From DATBLE01 sp963841405 (GTDB taxonomy: Bacteria; Actinomycetota; Thermoleophilia; Gaiellales; Gaiellaceae): a stretch of DNA of 64,000 nt. Under the pieces are notes generated by a model, which did not search any database, was not told where the DNA came from, and saw only the letters and a list, made by a program, of their open reading frames with translations. The position numbers and the translations under genes were made by a program. Location of the stretch: positions 248,001-312,000 of the forward strand of contig CAWJCM010000003.1 in assembly GCA_963841405.1 (NCBI GenBank). The letters run 5' to 3'. Shown one piece after another: positions 29,938 through 38,538 of the stretch (position 1 is its first letter; each line of letters begins with the position of its first letter).

Positions 29938-30453
29938 TTACTCCTGCGGGCTCGTGGGGGCGCCGCCGCGCCCTTCCGGGAACAGCTGCCGGAACCTCGC
30001 CGCCACCGCGGGCGGGACGAGCTCGTCGACGTTTCCGCCGAAGGCGGCGATCTCCTTCACGCCGCTGGAGGAGATGAACGAGTAGAGCGGGCTGGCCATG
30101 ACGTAGACGGTCTCGATCTCGGGGGCGAGGTGGCGGTTCAGCTGGTTCATCTGGAATTCCCACTCGAAGTCGGAGATCACCCGCAACCCTTTGACGATCG
30201 CCTTCGCCTCCCAGCGGCGGGCGAAGTCGACGACCAGCTCGGCGAACACGTCCACCTCGACGTTCGGCGTGTCTGCCAGCGCCTCGCGCACGAAGTGGAC
30301 GCGCTCGTCGATCGTGAACGTCGGCTCCTTGTGCACCGGGTGGCGGACGACGCCGATGACGACGCGGTCGAAGATCGCCGCCGCGCGGCGGATCACGTCG
30401 ACGTGCCCGAGCGTGACCGGGTCGTACGTGCCGGGATAGATCGCCGTGATCAA
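29938..30453 (-). CDS. coaD: Phosphopantetheine adenylyltransferase
   Basis: CoaD makes dephospho-CoA from 4'-phosphopantetheine and ATP. The 171-residue protein has the nucleotidyltransferase signature AIYPGTYDPVTLGHVDVIRR (T/HxGH as TLGH), VVRHPVHKEPTFTIDERVHF, AKAIVKGLRVISDFEWEFQM and SPLYSFISSSGVKEIAAFGG with the ISSSxVRE motif. The TTG start is in a TTGA overlap with rsmD. The C-terminus is about 10 residues longer than in E. coli. Confidence 0.94.
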   Translation of the reverse strand: MITAIYPGTYDPVTLGHVDVIRRAAAIFDRVVIGVVRHPVHKEPTFTIDERVHFVREALADTPNVEVDVFAELVVDFARRWEAKAIVKGLRVISDFEWEFQMNQLNRHLAPEIETVYVMASPLYSFISSSGVKEIAAFGGNVDELVPPAVAARFRQLFPEGRGGAPTSPQE

Positions 30454-30971
30454 TGCTCGAACAGCGTAAGGCGAGTCGAGCCGTACGTGCGCGAGGTGCG
30501 CATGCGGAGGCCGTCGAGGACGGGCTCGCGGCGCGACGTCGTCTCGTAGACGGCCAGGCCGTCGGGCGCCAGGGCACGGACGAGGTAGGGAGCGATCGCG
30601 GCATCCTCGTCGAAGCCGTACGGCGGGTCGCAGAGGATCAGATCGTAGGTCCGGCGCTCCGCGGCGAGCGCCCGGAAGACCTCCCGCTGGAGGACGGTCG
30701 CACCTGTGAGCCGGAGCTTCTCGAGATTCCGGTCGATCGTCCGGCACGCGTCGAGGTCGCTGTCCACGAACGTCGCCGTCGCCGCGCCCCGGGAGAGCGC
30801 CTCGAGCCCCATGGCGCCCGAGCCCGCGAAGAGATCGAGCACGGACGCGCCGTCGACCGGGCCGATCAGGTTGAAGGCCGCCTCGCGGACGCGATCGGAG
30901 GTGGGCCGGGTCTCCTCGCCCTTCGGGGCGAAGATCCGCGCGCCGCGGTTCGCGCCCGCGATGATTCGCAT
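30450..30971 (-). CDS. rsmD: 16S rRNA (guanine966-N2)-methyltransferase
   Basis: RsmD methylates G966 of 16S rRNA. The 173-residue protein starts MRIIAGANRGARIFAPKGEE and has RPTSDRVREAAFNLIGPVDG, the SAM motif ASVLDLFAGSGAMGLEALSR, and the catalytic YDLILCDPPYGFDE (DPPY). ATG at 30971, two bases after the recG stop. The recG-rsmD-coaD run is conserved in actinobacteria and firmicutes. Confidence 0.94.
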   Translation of the reverse strand: MRIIAGANRGARIFAPKGEETRPTSDRVREAAFNLIGPVDGASVLDLFAGSGAMGLEALSRGAATATFVDSDLDACRTIDRNLEKLRLTGATVLQREVFRALAAERRTYDLILCDPPYGFDEDAAIAPYLVRALAPDGLAVYETTSRREPVLDGLRMRTSRTYGSTRLTLFEH

Positions 30972-30973
30972 GC

Positions 30974-33040
30974 CTAGGCGGCGAGCCCTTCGTCCGGGAA
31001 CAGCGCCGACACCGCGTCGTCGAGCGGGCCCTCCACGTCGATCAGCTCCTGCGCCGCCGCGCGCGCACACTCGAGGAGCGCTCTGTCGGCGCGCAGCTTC
31101 GTGAAGCGAAGGTCGGAGAGGCCGGACTGGCGCGTGCCGAGCAGCTGCCCCTCGCCGCGCAGCTCGAGGTCGACCTCGGCGAGCTCGAACCCGTCGGTCG
31201 TCTCCACGAGCGCCTCGAGGCGCCGCGTCGCGGCCTCGGTCAGCTCCTCCTTCGGCCGCGAGACGAGCAGGCAGTACGACTGCTCCCCCCCACGGCCCAC
31301 CCGCCCGCGGAGCTGATGCAGCTGCGCGAGCCCGAAGCGGTCGGCCTCCTGGACGATCATCACCGTCGCATTGGGGACGTCGACGCCGACCTCGATCACC
31401 GTCGTCGCGACGAGGACGTCGAGCTCGCGCGCCTTGAACCGGGCCATCAGGTCGCGGCGGTCCGCCGGCCTCAGCCGCCCGTGCATGCAGCCGACCCGGA
31501 AGCCGCTGAGCTCGGCGCGCTGGAGCCTGGCGGCCTCCTGTTCGGCCGCCCGCGCGCGCGACGTCTCCGACTCCTCGATCAGCGGACAGACGACGTAGGC
31601 CTGGCGGCCGTCGCGCAGGAGCCGCGTCAGCCGACGGTACGCCTCGGGCGCCCGCCGTTCCTCGACCCACCGCGTGACCACGGGCTTTCGCGACGCCGGC
31701 GGTTTCGCGATCTCGCTCACAGCCAGGTCGCCGTAGACGGTCAAAGCCAGCGTGCGTGGGATCGGCGTCGCCGTCATGTGCAACACGTGCGGCGTGCGGC
31801 CGTCGACCAGCGCCTTCCGCTGCTCGACCCCGAAACGGTGCTGCTCGTCGACGACCGCGACCGCCACGTTCGCGAGGTCGACGCCCTCCTGGATCAGCGC
31901 ATGTGTGCCGACCTGGATCGAGGCGCCGGCGGTCGCACCGCGTGCGCGCTTCCCGACCGAGCTGGTCAAGAGGCCGCAGGTGACGCCGAGCTCGCGGCAC
32001 AGCTCCTCGACCGTGAGGAAGTGCTGCTCGGCGAGCGTCTCGGTCGGAGCCATCAGCGCTCCCTGGTAGCCGCCCTCGACTGCGCGCAACAGCGCGTAGA
32101 GCGCGACCGCGGTCTTGCCCGAGCCGACGTCGCCCTGGAGCAGCCGCTGCATCGGCGTCGGGCGCGCCAGGTCGCGGTCGATGTCGGCGATCGCCCGCTC
32201 CTGGTGCTCGGTCAGCTCGAACGGAAGCGCCGCGCGGTAGCGCTCCAGCAGCTCGCCCGGCTCGCCGAGCGCGGGGGCGACCTCGCGCTCGCGCTCGCGC
32301 GTCCGCCGGGCGAGGCCGAGCTGGAGCAGGAGCAGCTCGTCGAACGCCAGCCGCCGTCGCCCCTCCTCCGCCTCCTCGAGCGTGCGTGGGCGGTGCAGCG
32401 CGTAGAGCGCGTCGGCGCGGCGCGGCAGCCGCTCGCGCTGCTTCAGGCCGGCCGGGAGCGGATCGGGCTCGTTCGGAACGAGCTCGAGGGCGCGGTCGGC
32501 CAGTGCCCGGAGCCGCGGCGGCGTGATCTCCTCGCCGGCCGGGTAGATCGGCGCTAGATCCGCGGTCGCGGTCGCGCCGTTCAGGTCGTACGACTTGACG
32601 GTGAACTCGTTGCGGCGCAGTTGCCCGCGCAGGCGCACGCGCGTACCCGGGAGCAGCTTGTCCTCGAGCCAGGGCTGGTTGAACCAGACCGCCGGGATCG
32701 AGCCGCTCTCGTCGACGACGGTCGCCTTCAGCACGGTCAGCCGCCCTCGCCCGCGGCGCACCGAGACGCTCCGCACCTCCCCGGCGATCACCGCCTCGTG
32801 CTCGCCGAAGAGGTCGACGATCCGGCTCTCGCCGACGGATCGCTGGTAGTCGCGCGGGCGATGCTGGAGCAGGTCGCGTACCGCGACGAGGCCGAGCTTC
32901 CGCAGCCTGCCCGCGATCCTCGGGCCGACTCCCGGGATGGATTCGAGCGGCGCTTCCAGACGGTCGGGTCGCGGCTCGCCGCGCAGGCGGGGCCAGGTCT
33001 CGGGCCGGTCTACGGCCGCAAAGCCCGTCGGGCACGTCAC
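30974..33040 (-). CDS. recG: ATP-dependent DNA helicase RecG
   Basis: RecG remodels stalled replication forks and branch-migrates Holliday junctions. The 688-residue protein has an N-terminal wedge/OB-fold region (SIPGVGPRIAGRLRKLGL with DLLQHRPRDYQ), the helicase core with LLQGDVGSGKTAVALYALLR, APTETLAEQHF, VVDEQHRFGVEQRKAL (DExH-like box DEQH), LHMTATPIPRTLALTVYGDL, TTVIEVGVDVPNATVMI and QLHQLRGRVGRG. GTG at 33040 follows the TAGACT promoter by 8 bases. Slightly short compared with E. coli, mainly at the N-terminus. Confidence 0.94.
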   Translation of the reverse strand: MTCPTGFAAVDRPETWPRLRGEPRPDRLEAPLESIPGVGPRIAGRLRKLGLVAVRDLLQHRPRDYQRSVGESRIVDLFGEHEAVIAGEVRSVSVRRGRGRLTVLKATVVDESGSIPAVWFNQPWLEDKLLPGTRVRLRGQLRRNEFTVKSYDLNGATATADLAPIYPAGEEITPPRLRALADRALELVPNEPDPLPAGLKQRERLPRRADALYALHRPRTLEEAEEGRRRLAFDELLLLQLGLARRTREREREVAPALGEPGELLERYRAALPFELTEHQERAIADIDRDLARPTPMQRLLQGDVGSGKTAVALYALLRAVEGGYQGALMAPTETLAEQHFLTVEELCRELGVTCGLLTSSVGKRARGATAGASIQVGTHALIQEGVDLANVAVAVVDEQHRFGVEQRKALVDGRTPHVLHMTATPIPRTLALTVYGDLAVSEIAKPPASRKPVVTRWVEERRAPEAYRRLTRLLRDGRQAYVVCPLIEESETSRARAAEQEAARLQRAELSGFRVGCMHGRLRPADRRDLMARFKARELDVLVATTVIEVGVDVPNATVMIVQEADRFGLAQLHQLRGRVGRGGEQSYCLLVSRPKEELTEAATRRLEALVETTDGFELAEVDLELRGEGQLLGTRQSGLSDLRFTKLRADRALLECARAAAQELIDVEGPLDDAVSALFPDEGLAA

Positions 33041-33048
33041 GTCACGTC

Positions 33049-33054
33049 AGTCTA
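33049..33054 (-). promoter_or_regulatory. Leaderless-type promoter of recG
   Basis: TAGACT with an 8-base gap to the GTG at 33040. The TAG (33054-33052) is also the stop codon of the sensor kinase upstream. Confidence 0.55.
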
Positions 33055-34371
33055 GGCCCGTGCCCGGCGGAGCCTGACGACCGCGTCGATCCCTCCGCCC
33101 GGCGCCCGGCACAACTCTGCGTCGCCGCCGTCCACCCGCGCGAGCCGGCGCACGATCGCCAGGCCGAGGCCCGACCCCGGCGTCCGTGAGTGCCCGCGCC
33201 AGAAACGGTCGAACGCACGCTCACGCTCCTCCGGACGCAGCCCCGGGCCGCGGTCGACGACGTGCACCTCCACCCAGCCGTCCGCCGAGGACGTCGACAC
33301 CGAGGCGGTGTCCGACACGGCCAGCGCGTTCGCGACCAGGTTGTCGACCATCTGGCCGAGCCGATCCGCGGTGGTGTGCACGCGCAGCCCCCGTTCGCCT
33401 GCCCGTTCGACCGCCGCCAGCCCTGCGAGCCGATCGGCGAGCACCGCGTCGACGTCGACCGACTCGTCCCCGGCCGCCGCCGCGTCGGCGCGCGCGAGCG
33501 AGAGCAGCGCCTCGACGAGCCGGCCGAGCCGGTCGACCTCGGCCAGTGCGGGGCCGGCCGGGGCCGCGTCCATGTTCTCGAGCCGGAGGCGCAGAGCGGT
33601 CAGGGGTGTCCGGAGCTCGTGCGATGCGTCCGCTACGAAGGCTTGCTGGGACTCGAGCAACTGCTGGAGCTTCGCCGCCGTCTCGTTCAGCTCGCGGGCG
33701 AGCCGCCGCACCTCGGGCGGCCCCTCTTCCGGTGCGCGGGCATCGAGCCGCCCCGCACCGATCTCGGCCGCCGCCTCCTCCACCCGCCGCAGCGGCCGTA
33801 CCACCCCGCGCGCGAGCCAGACTCCCACCACCGCGACGCCGACCAGGACGATCCCTGCGATCGCGGCGAGCGTCAGCCAGTAGCGGCGGACGCGCCGGTC
33901 GACCGCCGACATCGGGTACGTGATCCGTGCCGCGCCGAGGATTCTCCCGGCCGAGGCGATCGGCACCGCGACGTAGAGGAGGTCGACGCCGAGCGTGTTG
34001 GAGTGTCGAACCCCTGAGGCGACGGCGCCGCCCAGAGCGGCCGCAATCTCGGGCCGACTGGCGAAGCTGGTGTCGCCCGCGATTGGATCGGTGTCGACGA
34101 CCGCCTGCCCGCGCCTGCCCACCACGACGACGCGGCCGCCGGTGTCGCGCCTGTAGCGGGCCGCGATCGAGCGCAGAGAAGCGACCGACGTCTCGCCTTT
34201 TCCCTCGAGGACGCCCTCGGACAGCGACGCCACCGTGACGGCGTCACGCTCGACCTTGCCTTCGAGATCGCGCCGCTCGTTGCGGGCGTAGGTGACGCCG
34301 AGCGGCAGCTGGAGCACAGCGAGGACCACGAGCGTCAAGCTCAGGTATCCGACCAGCAGCCGCCGGCTCAT
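33052..34371 (-). CDS. Two-component sensor histidine kinase
   Basis: A 439-residue membrane kinase. Transmembrane helix 1 is about residues 5-27, an extracellular sensor of about 130 residues follows (VVVVGRRGQAVVDTDPIAGD is reminiscent of CHASE/dCACHE-like modules), helix 2 is about 167-188, then HAMP (190-240). The phospho-acceptor is His251 in FVADASHELRTPLTALRLRL. The ATPase domain has D-N-L-V-A-N-A, VVDRGPGLRPEERE and GSGLGLAIVRRLARVDGG. The signal is unknown. ATG overlaps the response regulator stop (ATGA). It faces the redox cluster starting at 35168 and may regulate it. Confidence 0.9.
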   Translation of the reverse strand: MSRRLLVGYLSLTLVVLAVLQLPLGVTYARNERRDLEGKVERDAVTVASLSEGVLEGKGETSVASLRSIAARYRRDTGGRVVVVGRRGQAVVDTDPIAGDTSFASRPEIAAALGGAVASGVRHSNTLGVDLLYVAVPIASAGRILGAARITYPMSAVDRRVRRYWLTLAAIAGIVLVGVAVVGVWLARGVVRPLRRVEEAAAEIGAGRLDARAPEEGPPEVRRLARELNETAAKLQQLLESQQAFVADASHELRTPLTALRLRLENMDAAPAGPALAEVDRLGRLVEALLSLARADAAAAGDESVDVDAVLADRLAGLAAVERAGERGLRVHTTADRLGQMVDNLVANALAVSDTASVSTSSADGWVEVHVVDRGPGLRPEERERAFDRFWRGHSRTPGSGLGLAIVRRLARVDGGDAELCRAPGGGIDAVVRLRRARA

Positions 34372-35021
34372 GCCGATCGCAGGCGGAATCCGACGCCGCG
34401 TACGGTCTCGATCCACCCGGGATCGCCGAGCTTGCGGCGCAGTGCGGCGACGTGCACGTCGATCGTCTTCCGCGAGCCGTACCAGCGCGTTCCCCAGACC
34501 TCCTCGAAGATCCGTGCGCGGGTGACGGCCGCACCGGGGTCGGACGCCAGCAGCGCGAGCAGGTCGAACTCCTTCGGGGTGAGCGTGAGTGCGTGGCCGT
34601 CCACGGCGGCCCGGCGCGAGCGCGGGTCGACCTCCAGCCCGGCCACGCGGAACGGGCCCGCGGCCGGCTTCGGCTCGCCCCGCCGCTGGACGGCCCGGAT
34701 CCGGGCGACGAGCTCGCGCAGGCCGTACGGTTTGACCACGTAGTCGTCGGCGCCGAGCTCGAGACCGACCACGCGGTCGACCTCCTCGCCGCGCGCGCTG
34801 ACGACGATGATCGGCACGCGCGAGCGCTCGCGCAGCCGGCGGCAGACCTCGAGGCCGTCGATGTCGGGCAGGCGCAGATCGAGCAGGACGAGGTCGGCGG
34901 CCGGCGCGTCGAGCGCCGCCTGCCCGGTCGCGGCCCGCTCGACCGCGAACCCTTCTCGCTCGAGCCCTTCGACGAGCGGCTCGGCGATCGCGTCCTCGTC
35001 TTCGACGACCAGGAGCCTCAC
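34368..35021 (-). CDS. OmpR/PhoB-type response regulator
   Basis: A 217-residue transcription regulator. Receiver domain: VRLLVVEDEDAIAEPLVEGL with the acidic pair, phospho-aspartate in LVLLDLRLPDIDGLEV (about residue 46), conserved Thr/Ser in IIVVSARGEE and Lys in DDYVVKPYGLREL. C-terminal winged helix: LTLTPKEFDLLALLASDPGA and SRKTIDVHVAALRRKLGDPG with VRGVGFRL. GTG at 35021 gives the standard receiver start; the longer frame to 35087 is not conserved. First gene of the pair, divergent from the gene at 35168 across 146 bases in which no clear operator was recognised. Confidence 0.92.
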   Translation of the reverse strand: MRLLVVEDEDAIAEPLVEGLEREGFAVERAATGQAALDAPAADLVLLDLRLPDIDGLEVCRRLRERSRVPIIVVSARGEEVDRVVGLELGADDYVVKPYGLRELVARIRAVQRRGEPKPAAGPFRVAGLEVDPRSRRAAVDGHALTLTPKEFDLLALLASDPGAAVTRARIFEEVWGTRWYGSRKTIDVHVAALRRKLGDPGWIETVRGVGFRLRSA

Positions 35022-35167
35022 GCGGCCATGGTTGCACCGGCTCCCGGGACCGGCATCGGGGCTTTTCCGAATCCTTACCGATTGCACGAGAAATCCCGGT
35101 CCTCCGCTCGCCCGCCGCTAACCGCGGGCCGCCTACCGTCGGTCCAGTCAACAGAACGGAGGCCACG

Positions 35168-35554
35168 ATGAACCGCAAGCACGCAGTCACGATCTCTCTC
35201 GCTGCGGGGGCGGCCGCGATCGCCGGGACGTTCGCGGCGACGAAGACCGTCCAGCTCGGCCGGCCGACGGCGACGCCGCCGGCCGCGTCGGCGACGGTCG
35301 CGCAGCAGACGCGGCAGCTCGACCGGGCCGAGGTCGCGCTCCGCAAGGCGCTGGACCAGAAGCCGCCCGCCCTCCCCCCGCTCCCCCGGTCGGTCGGAGG
35401 TGCCCCGCAGGTTGCGGCGTCGACGCAGCAGCGGGTCGTCTATCGCAGGCCGGCACCGATCATCCGGCACGTCCATCGGGCAGGCGGGGCGCACGAAGGC
35501 GAGCTGGAGGCCGCGGACGGGACGGATCGCGGAGGCGGTGGTTTCGATGACTAG
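35168..35554 (+). CDS. Small exported or membrane-anchored protein, unknown
   Basis: A 128-residue protein with an N-terminal hydrophobic segment (HAVTISLAAGAAAIAGTFAA, about residues 5-25) that could be a signal anchor, then an Ala/Gln/Arg-rich stretch, a proline-rich part (KPPALPPLPRS) and a histidine- and glycine-rich end. No family recognised. ATG at 35168 with ACGGAGG upstream. It overlaps the next gene by 8 bases and opens the ApbE redox cluster, so a periplasmic or scaffold role in that cluster is possible. Confidence 0.6.
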   Translation: MNRKHAVTISLAAGAAAIAGTFAATKTVQLGRPTATPPAASATVAQQTRQLDRAEVALRKALDQKPPALPPLPRSVGGAPQVAASTQQRVVYRRPAPIIRHVHRAGGAHEGELEAADGTDRGGGGFDD

Positions 35555-35906
35555 CCCCCTCGCTCGGCTCTACGCGCTCGTCGCGAGCGTCCTCGTCTTC
35601 TTCGTGGCGTGGGCGTCGATTGCCGCCCACCCGTGGCAGACGCACACGGCGGCAACGCAGGATCCGAGGCTCGCGGCACTCCAGCAGCGCGAGCAGCGCC
35701 TCCGCGCCGAGTCCCTCGCGGTCAAGCGGGTCGTCGACCGACGCTGGGCTGCGTACCGGGCGCAACTCGCCCTGCGCAAGCAGGCGATCGCGAGCATCAG
35801 CGCGGCGAACGCCAAGGCGCAGACGGCATCGCCTGCCTCGGCGGCTGCTGCACCGCCGGTGCGCGTGGTCACCCTGCCGCCGCTGACGATCACGAGGACC
35901 TCGTGA
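35547..35906 (+). CDS. Small membrane protein, unknown
   Basis: A 119-residue protein with one hydrophobic helix near the N-terminus (LYALVASVLVFFVAWASIAA), followed by a helical, Arg/Gln/Glu-rich coiled-coil-like region (LAALQQREQRLRAESLAVKR) and an Ala/Pro tail. No family recognised. The ATG at 35547 overlaps the upstream stop; the stop overlaps a GTG just before the ApbE start (GTGATG). It probably forms a membrane partner with the preceding protein in the redox cluster. Confidence 0.6.
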   Translation: MTSPLARLYALVASVLVFFVAWASIAAHPWQTHTAATQDPRLAALQQREQRLRAESLAVKRVVDRRWAAYRAQLALRKQAIASISAANAKAQTASPASAAAAPPVRVVTLPPLTITRTS

Positions 35907-36730
35907 TGGAACGGCGTTCCTTCCCCGCAATGGGCACGCAGGTCGAGCTCCTGCTCGACACCGAGCCGAGCACCGAGAGCCGGCATGCCCTCGACCGGGC
36001 GGAAGCCGAGTTCGAGCGGCTGGAGGCGCTGCTCTCGCGTTTCCGCCCGGACTCCGAGCTCTGGGCGCTCAACCGCCGCGGCGCGCTGGAGGCGGGTCCC
36101 GAACTCGTCGACGTGACCCGGCTCGCCCTGGAGGCCCGGGAGCGGACGGACGGCCTGTTCGACCCGACCGTGCACGACGCGCTCGTGGCGGCCGGCTACG
36201 ACCGGACTTTCGACGAGGTCGTCGCGGACGGCCCCCCGCCCGGCCCGCAGCGATGCGGAGGCGGCGTTCGCGTCGACGGCTCGCGGATCGAGCTCGAGCG
36301 CGGCTTCTGCCTCGACCTCGGCGGGATCGCGAAGGGCTACGCGGTCGACCGGGCCGCCCGCATGCTCGTCGGAACCGCGCCGTGCCTCGTGAACGCCGGC
36401 GGCGACCTCGCCTGCTACGGCCGCCCGTGGCCGGTCGGCGTGGAGACCTCGGACGGCCGGGTCACCCTCGAGCTCGACCGTGGGGCGATCGCCACGTCGG
36501 GCCGGGACCGCCGCCGCTGGCGACGCGGCGGCACCGAAGCCCATCACCTGATCGACCCGGCCACCGGCGCACCCGCCGGCGGCGACTTCCTCCGCGTCAC
36601 GGTCGTCGCCAACACGGCGGTCGAGGCGGAGGTGCTCGCGAAGGCGATCTTCCTGGGGGCTCCGGCCGCGTCGCCGGCAGTGCTCGTGACGAACGACGGC
36701 CGCACGATCTTCGCCGGAGGTCTCGCATGA
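35906..36730 (+). CDS. apbE: FAD:protein FMN transferase ApbE
   Basis: ApbE covalently attaches FMN from FAD to a threonine or serine of target redox proteins. The 274-residue protein has MERRSFPAMGTQVELLL at the start, ALLSRFRPDSELWALN, LDLGGIAKGYAVDRAARM (the GGIAKGYAVD motif), CLVNAGGDLACYG, AIATSGRDRRRW and HHLIDPATGAPA. No signal peptide or lipobox is visible, unlike many ApbE proteins. Followed by a heme membrane protein and a ferredoxin, so it belongs to an electron-transfer cluster; however I see no FMN-binding target protein beside it. Confidence 0.92.
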   Translation: MERRSFPAMGTQVELLLDTEPSTESRHALDRAEAEFERLEALLSRFRPDSELWALNRRGALEAGPELVDVTRLALEARERTDGLFDPTVHDALVAAGYDRTFDEVVADGPPPGPQRCGGGVRVDGSRIELERGFCLDLGGIAKGYAVDRAARMLVGTAPCLVNAGGDLACYGRPWPVGVETSDGRVTLELDRGAIATSGRDRRRWRRGGTEAHHLIDPATGAPAGGDFLRVTVVANTAVEAEVLAKAIFLGAPAASPAVLVTNDGRTIFAGGLA

Positions 36731-37287
36731 AGACCGACCCGACGTTCTGGCTGCTCGCACGGGCCGGCGGACTGACCGCGTACGTGCTGCTGACGGGCTC
36801 GGTGCTCGCCGGCCTGACCGTGAAGGCGCGGCCGCTCGGGCGCCGGGTCAGGCCGGCCGTCCTCATGGACACCCACCGTTCCCTCTCCCTGCTCGCCCTG
36901 TGCGCGATCGCCTTCCACGGCCTGGTGCTGACGCTCGACCGGACCGTGCGGATGCCGCTCGCGGGCCTGCTCGTTCCCGGCCTGAGCCCGTACCGGCCGC
37001 TCGCCGTCGACATCGGCGTGCTCGCGGCCGAGCTGATGGCCCTGATCTACGTGTCCTTCTCGCTCCGACGCCGGATCGGGGCGCGCAACTGGCGCCGGCT
37101 GCACTACCTCACATTCGCGGTGTTCGCCGCCGCCACCGTCCACGGCCTCGCCGCCGGCACCGACCGGTGGGCGTTCGGGCTCTACTCAGGCTCGGTCGCC
37201 TCCGTTGCCGGGCTGACGGCGTGGCGCATCCTGACGAGAGGAGGAACACGAGATGTACCGCATCGAGATCGACCGGTCGCTGTGTAA
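36727..37287 (+). CDS. Ferric reductase-like heme b membrane protein
   Basis: A 186-residue membrane protein with about five hydrophobic helices. Two histidine pairs spaced as in ferric-reductase-like/MsrQ-like cytochromes are visible: THRSLSLLALCAIAFHG (His 14 apart) and LHYLTFAVFAAATVHG (His 13 apart), suited to bind two b hemes across the membrane. ATGA overlap with apbE. Such proteins pass electrons from cytosolic donors to extracytoplasmic acceptors; the ferredoxin encoded next could be the donor. The C-terminal tail after the last helix is short and charged. Confidence 0.83.
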   Translation: MKTDPTFWLLARAGGLTAYVLLTGSVLAGLTVKARPLGRRVRPAVLMDTHRSLSLLALCAIAFHGLVLTLDRTVRMPLAGLLVPGLSPYRPLAVDIGVLAAELMALIYVSFSLRRRIGARNWRRLHYLTFAVFAAATVHGLAAGTDRWAFGLYSGSVASVAGLTAWRILTRGGTRDVPHRDRPVAV

Positions 37288-37456
37288 CGGGATGGCGTCC
37301 TGCGTCAAGATCGCACCCGACACCTTCGACCTCGACGGCGAGGGCGTCGCGATCGTCTCCGGCGATGCCGGCGACGATGCGATCGAGGCTGCCGAGTGCT
37401 GCCCGTTCGCTGCGATCGCCGTCTTCGACCAGGCGACCGACGCGCAGGTGGTCTAG
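37253..37456 (+). CDS. Single-cluster ferredoxin ([3Fe-4S]/[4Fe-4S] type)
   Basis: A 67-residue acidic ferredoxin: SLCNGMASCVKIAPDTFDLD with Cys11 and Cys17 (C-x5-C) and AECCPFAAI with the C-P pair near residue 50. The spacing lacks the second cysteine of the usual C-x2-C-x2-C, typical of the [3Fe-4S] ferredoxins that serve P450s and related systems in actinobacteria. ATG at 37253 has AGGAGG eight bases upstream and overlaps the end of the membrane protein gene by 35 bases, so it is tightly coupled to it. Confidence 0.88.
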   Translation: MYRIEIDRSLCNGMASCVKIAPDTFDLDGEGVAIVSGDAGDDAIEAAECCPFAAIAVFDQATDAQVV

Positions 37457-37459
37457 CCT
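37454..37459 (+). promoter_or_regulatory. Leaderless-type promoter of a small gene
   Basis: TAGCCT with a 6-base gap to the GTG at 37466. The TAG is also the stop codon of the ferredoxin gene. Confidence 0.5.
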
Positions 37460-37465
37460 CGGACC

Positions 37466-37678
37466 GTGCCGACCCGCCACGCCGTACGGATCGCGATCGT
37501 CGCGGCGGCCCTTGCGGTTGCAGCCGCCGCGACGATCCTGCTCAACCTCGCGCTGCTCGGGTACGCCCAGCCCCGGAACGACCCGGTCGGGAAGCTGAGT
37601 CCGAAAGCCGTTCTCCACCCGGTTCCCGCGCCGGCCCCGGTGCGTACCCCGGTCACGACCGGCGAGGCCGACGACTAG
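37466..37678 (+). CDS. Small membrane protein, unknown
   Basis: A 70-residue protein with one strongly hydrophobic helix (RIAIVAAALAVAAAATILLN) and a proline-rich tail (VLHPVPAPAPVRTPV). No family recognised. The GTG at 37466 is preceded by its own leaderless-type promoter. The gene is convergent with degV, overlapping it by four bases. It may be an accessory of the redox cluster or independent. Confidence 0.5.
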   Translation: MPTRHAVRIAIVAAALAVAAAATILLNLALLGYAQPRNDPVGKLSPKAVLHPVPAPAPVRTPVTTGEADD

Positions 37679-38538
37679 GAATCGTCGTCGAACCAGAAGA
37701 AGCCGACCGCACCCGGGCCGGCGTGGGTGCCGACGACGGATCCGAGCGTCGTCTCCACGCCGATCGTCGCCTGCGGGCGCGTGCGCCGTACCAGCTCGCG
37801 GATCGGCTCGCGCCGGTCGGGTGCGTCGGCGTCCGCGATCCCGACGCGCAGCGAGGGCCGGTCGACGGTGCCCTGCTCGAACGCCGCGACGAACTCGAGG
37901 AACGCCTTGTGGGCGCCGCGGACGCGCTTCACCGGGACGACCTCGCCGTCCTCGATCGTCAGGATCGGCTTGATGTTGACCAGCGTCCCGGCCATCGCCG
38001 CCGCCTTCCCGATCCGCCCGCCCTTGGCGAGGAAATCGAGCGTGTCGACCGTGAAGACGACCCCGCTCTCGCGCTCGAAGCGGCCGGTGAACGCGTCGAC
38101 CTCCTCGTCGGTCGTTCCGCGCTCGAGGCGCTCCTGGACACCCAGCGCGAGGAGCGCCAGGCCGGCCGAGACCGTCCCGCTGTCGATCGCCCGCACCTTC
38201 CCGCCGCCCAGCTCTTCGCCGGCCATCCTGGCGCTCTCGACCGTCCCGGAGAGCGTGGCCGGGATGTGCAACGAGAGGATCCGCTCGTACTGCTCCAGTT
38301 CGCGGTAGACCTCGAGAAAATCGCCCGGGGTCGGCTGCGAGGTGGTCGGCAGCTCGGAGGCGGAACGAAGTCGCTCGTAGAACTCCTGTGGGCCGAGCTC
38401 CGCGTAGTCGCGGAAACTCTCGGCGCCGAAGCGGACGTACAGCGGGACGATCCGCCAGTTCGGGAAGCGCTGGGGGCCTACCGGGTAGTCAGCGGTCGAG
38501 TCGAGGACGACAGCGGTGTTCGTCGCCGTGAGCCGCAT
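37675..38538 (-). CDS. DegV family fatty-acid-binding protein (FakB-like)
   Basis: A 287-residue DegV-fold protein, the family that holds a fatty acid for phosphorylation by FakA. Seen: NTAVVLDSTADYPVGPQRFP at the start, the TSQPTPGDFLEVY segment with T-S-Q-P-T, ILSLHIPATLSGTVESARMA, RAIDSGTVSAGLALLALG, DTLDFLAKGGRIGKAAAMAG and a C-terminal ATIGVETTLGSVVGTHAGPG. ATG at 38538 overlaps the receiver stop (TGATG). FakA is encoded just upstream, so together they should make acyl-phosphate from exogenous fatty acids, the same product as PlsX. Confidence 0.9.
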   Translation of the reverse strand: MRLTATNTAVVLDSTADYPVGPQRFPNWRIVPLYVRFGAESFRDYAELGPQEFYERLRSASELPTTSQPTPGDFLEVYRELEQYERILSLHIPATLSGTVESARMAGEELGGGKVRAIDSGTVSAGLALLALGVQERLERGTTDEEVDAFTGRFERESGVVFTVDTLDFLAKGGRIGKAAAMAGTLVNIKPILTIEDGEVVPVKRVRGAHKAFLEFVAAFEQGTVDRPSLRVGIADADAPDRREPIRELVRRTRPQATIGVETTLGSVVGTHAGPGAVGFFWFDDDS

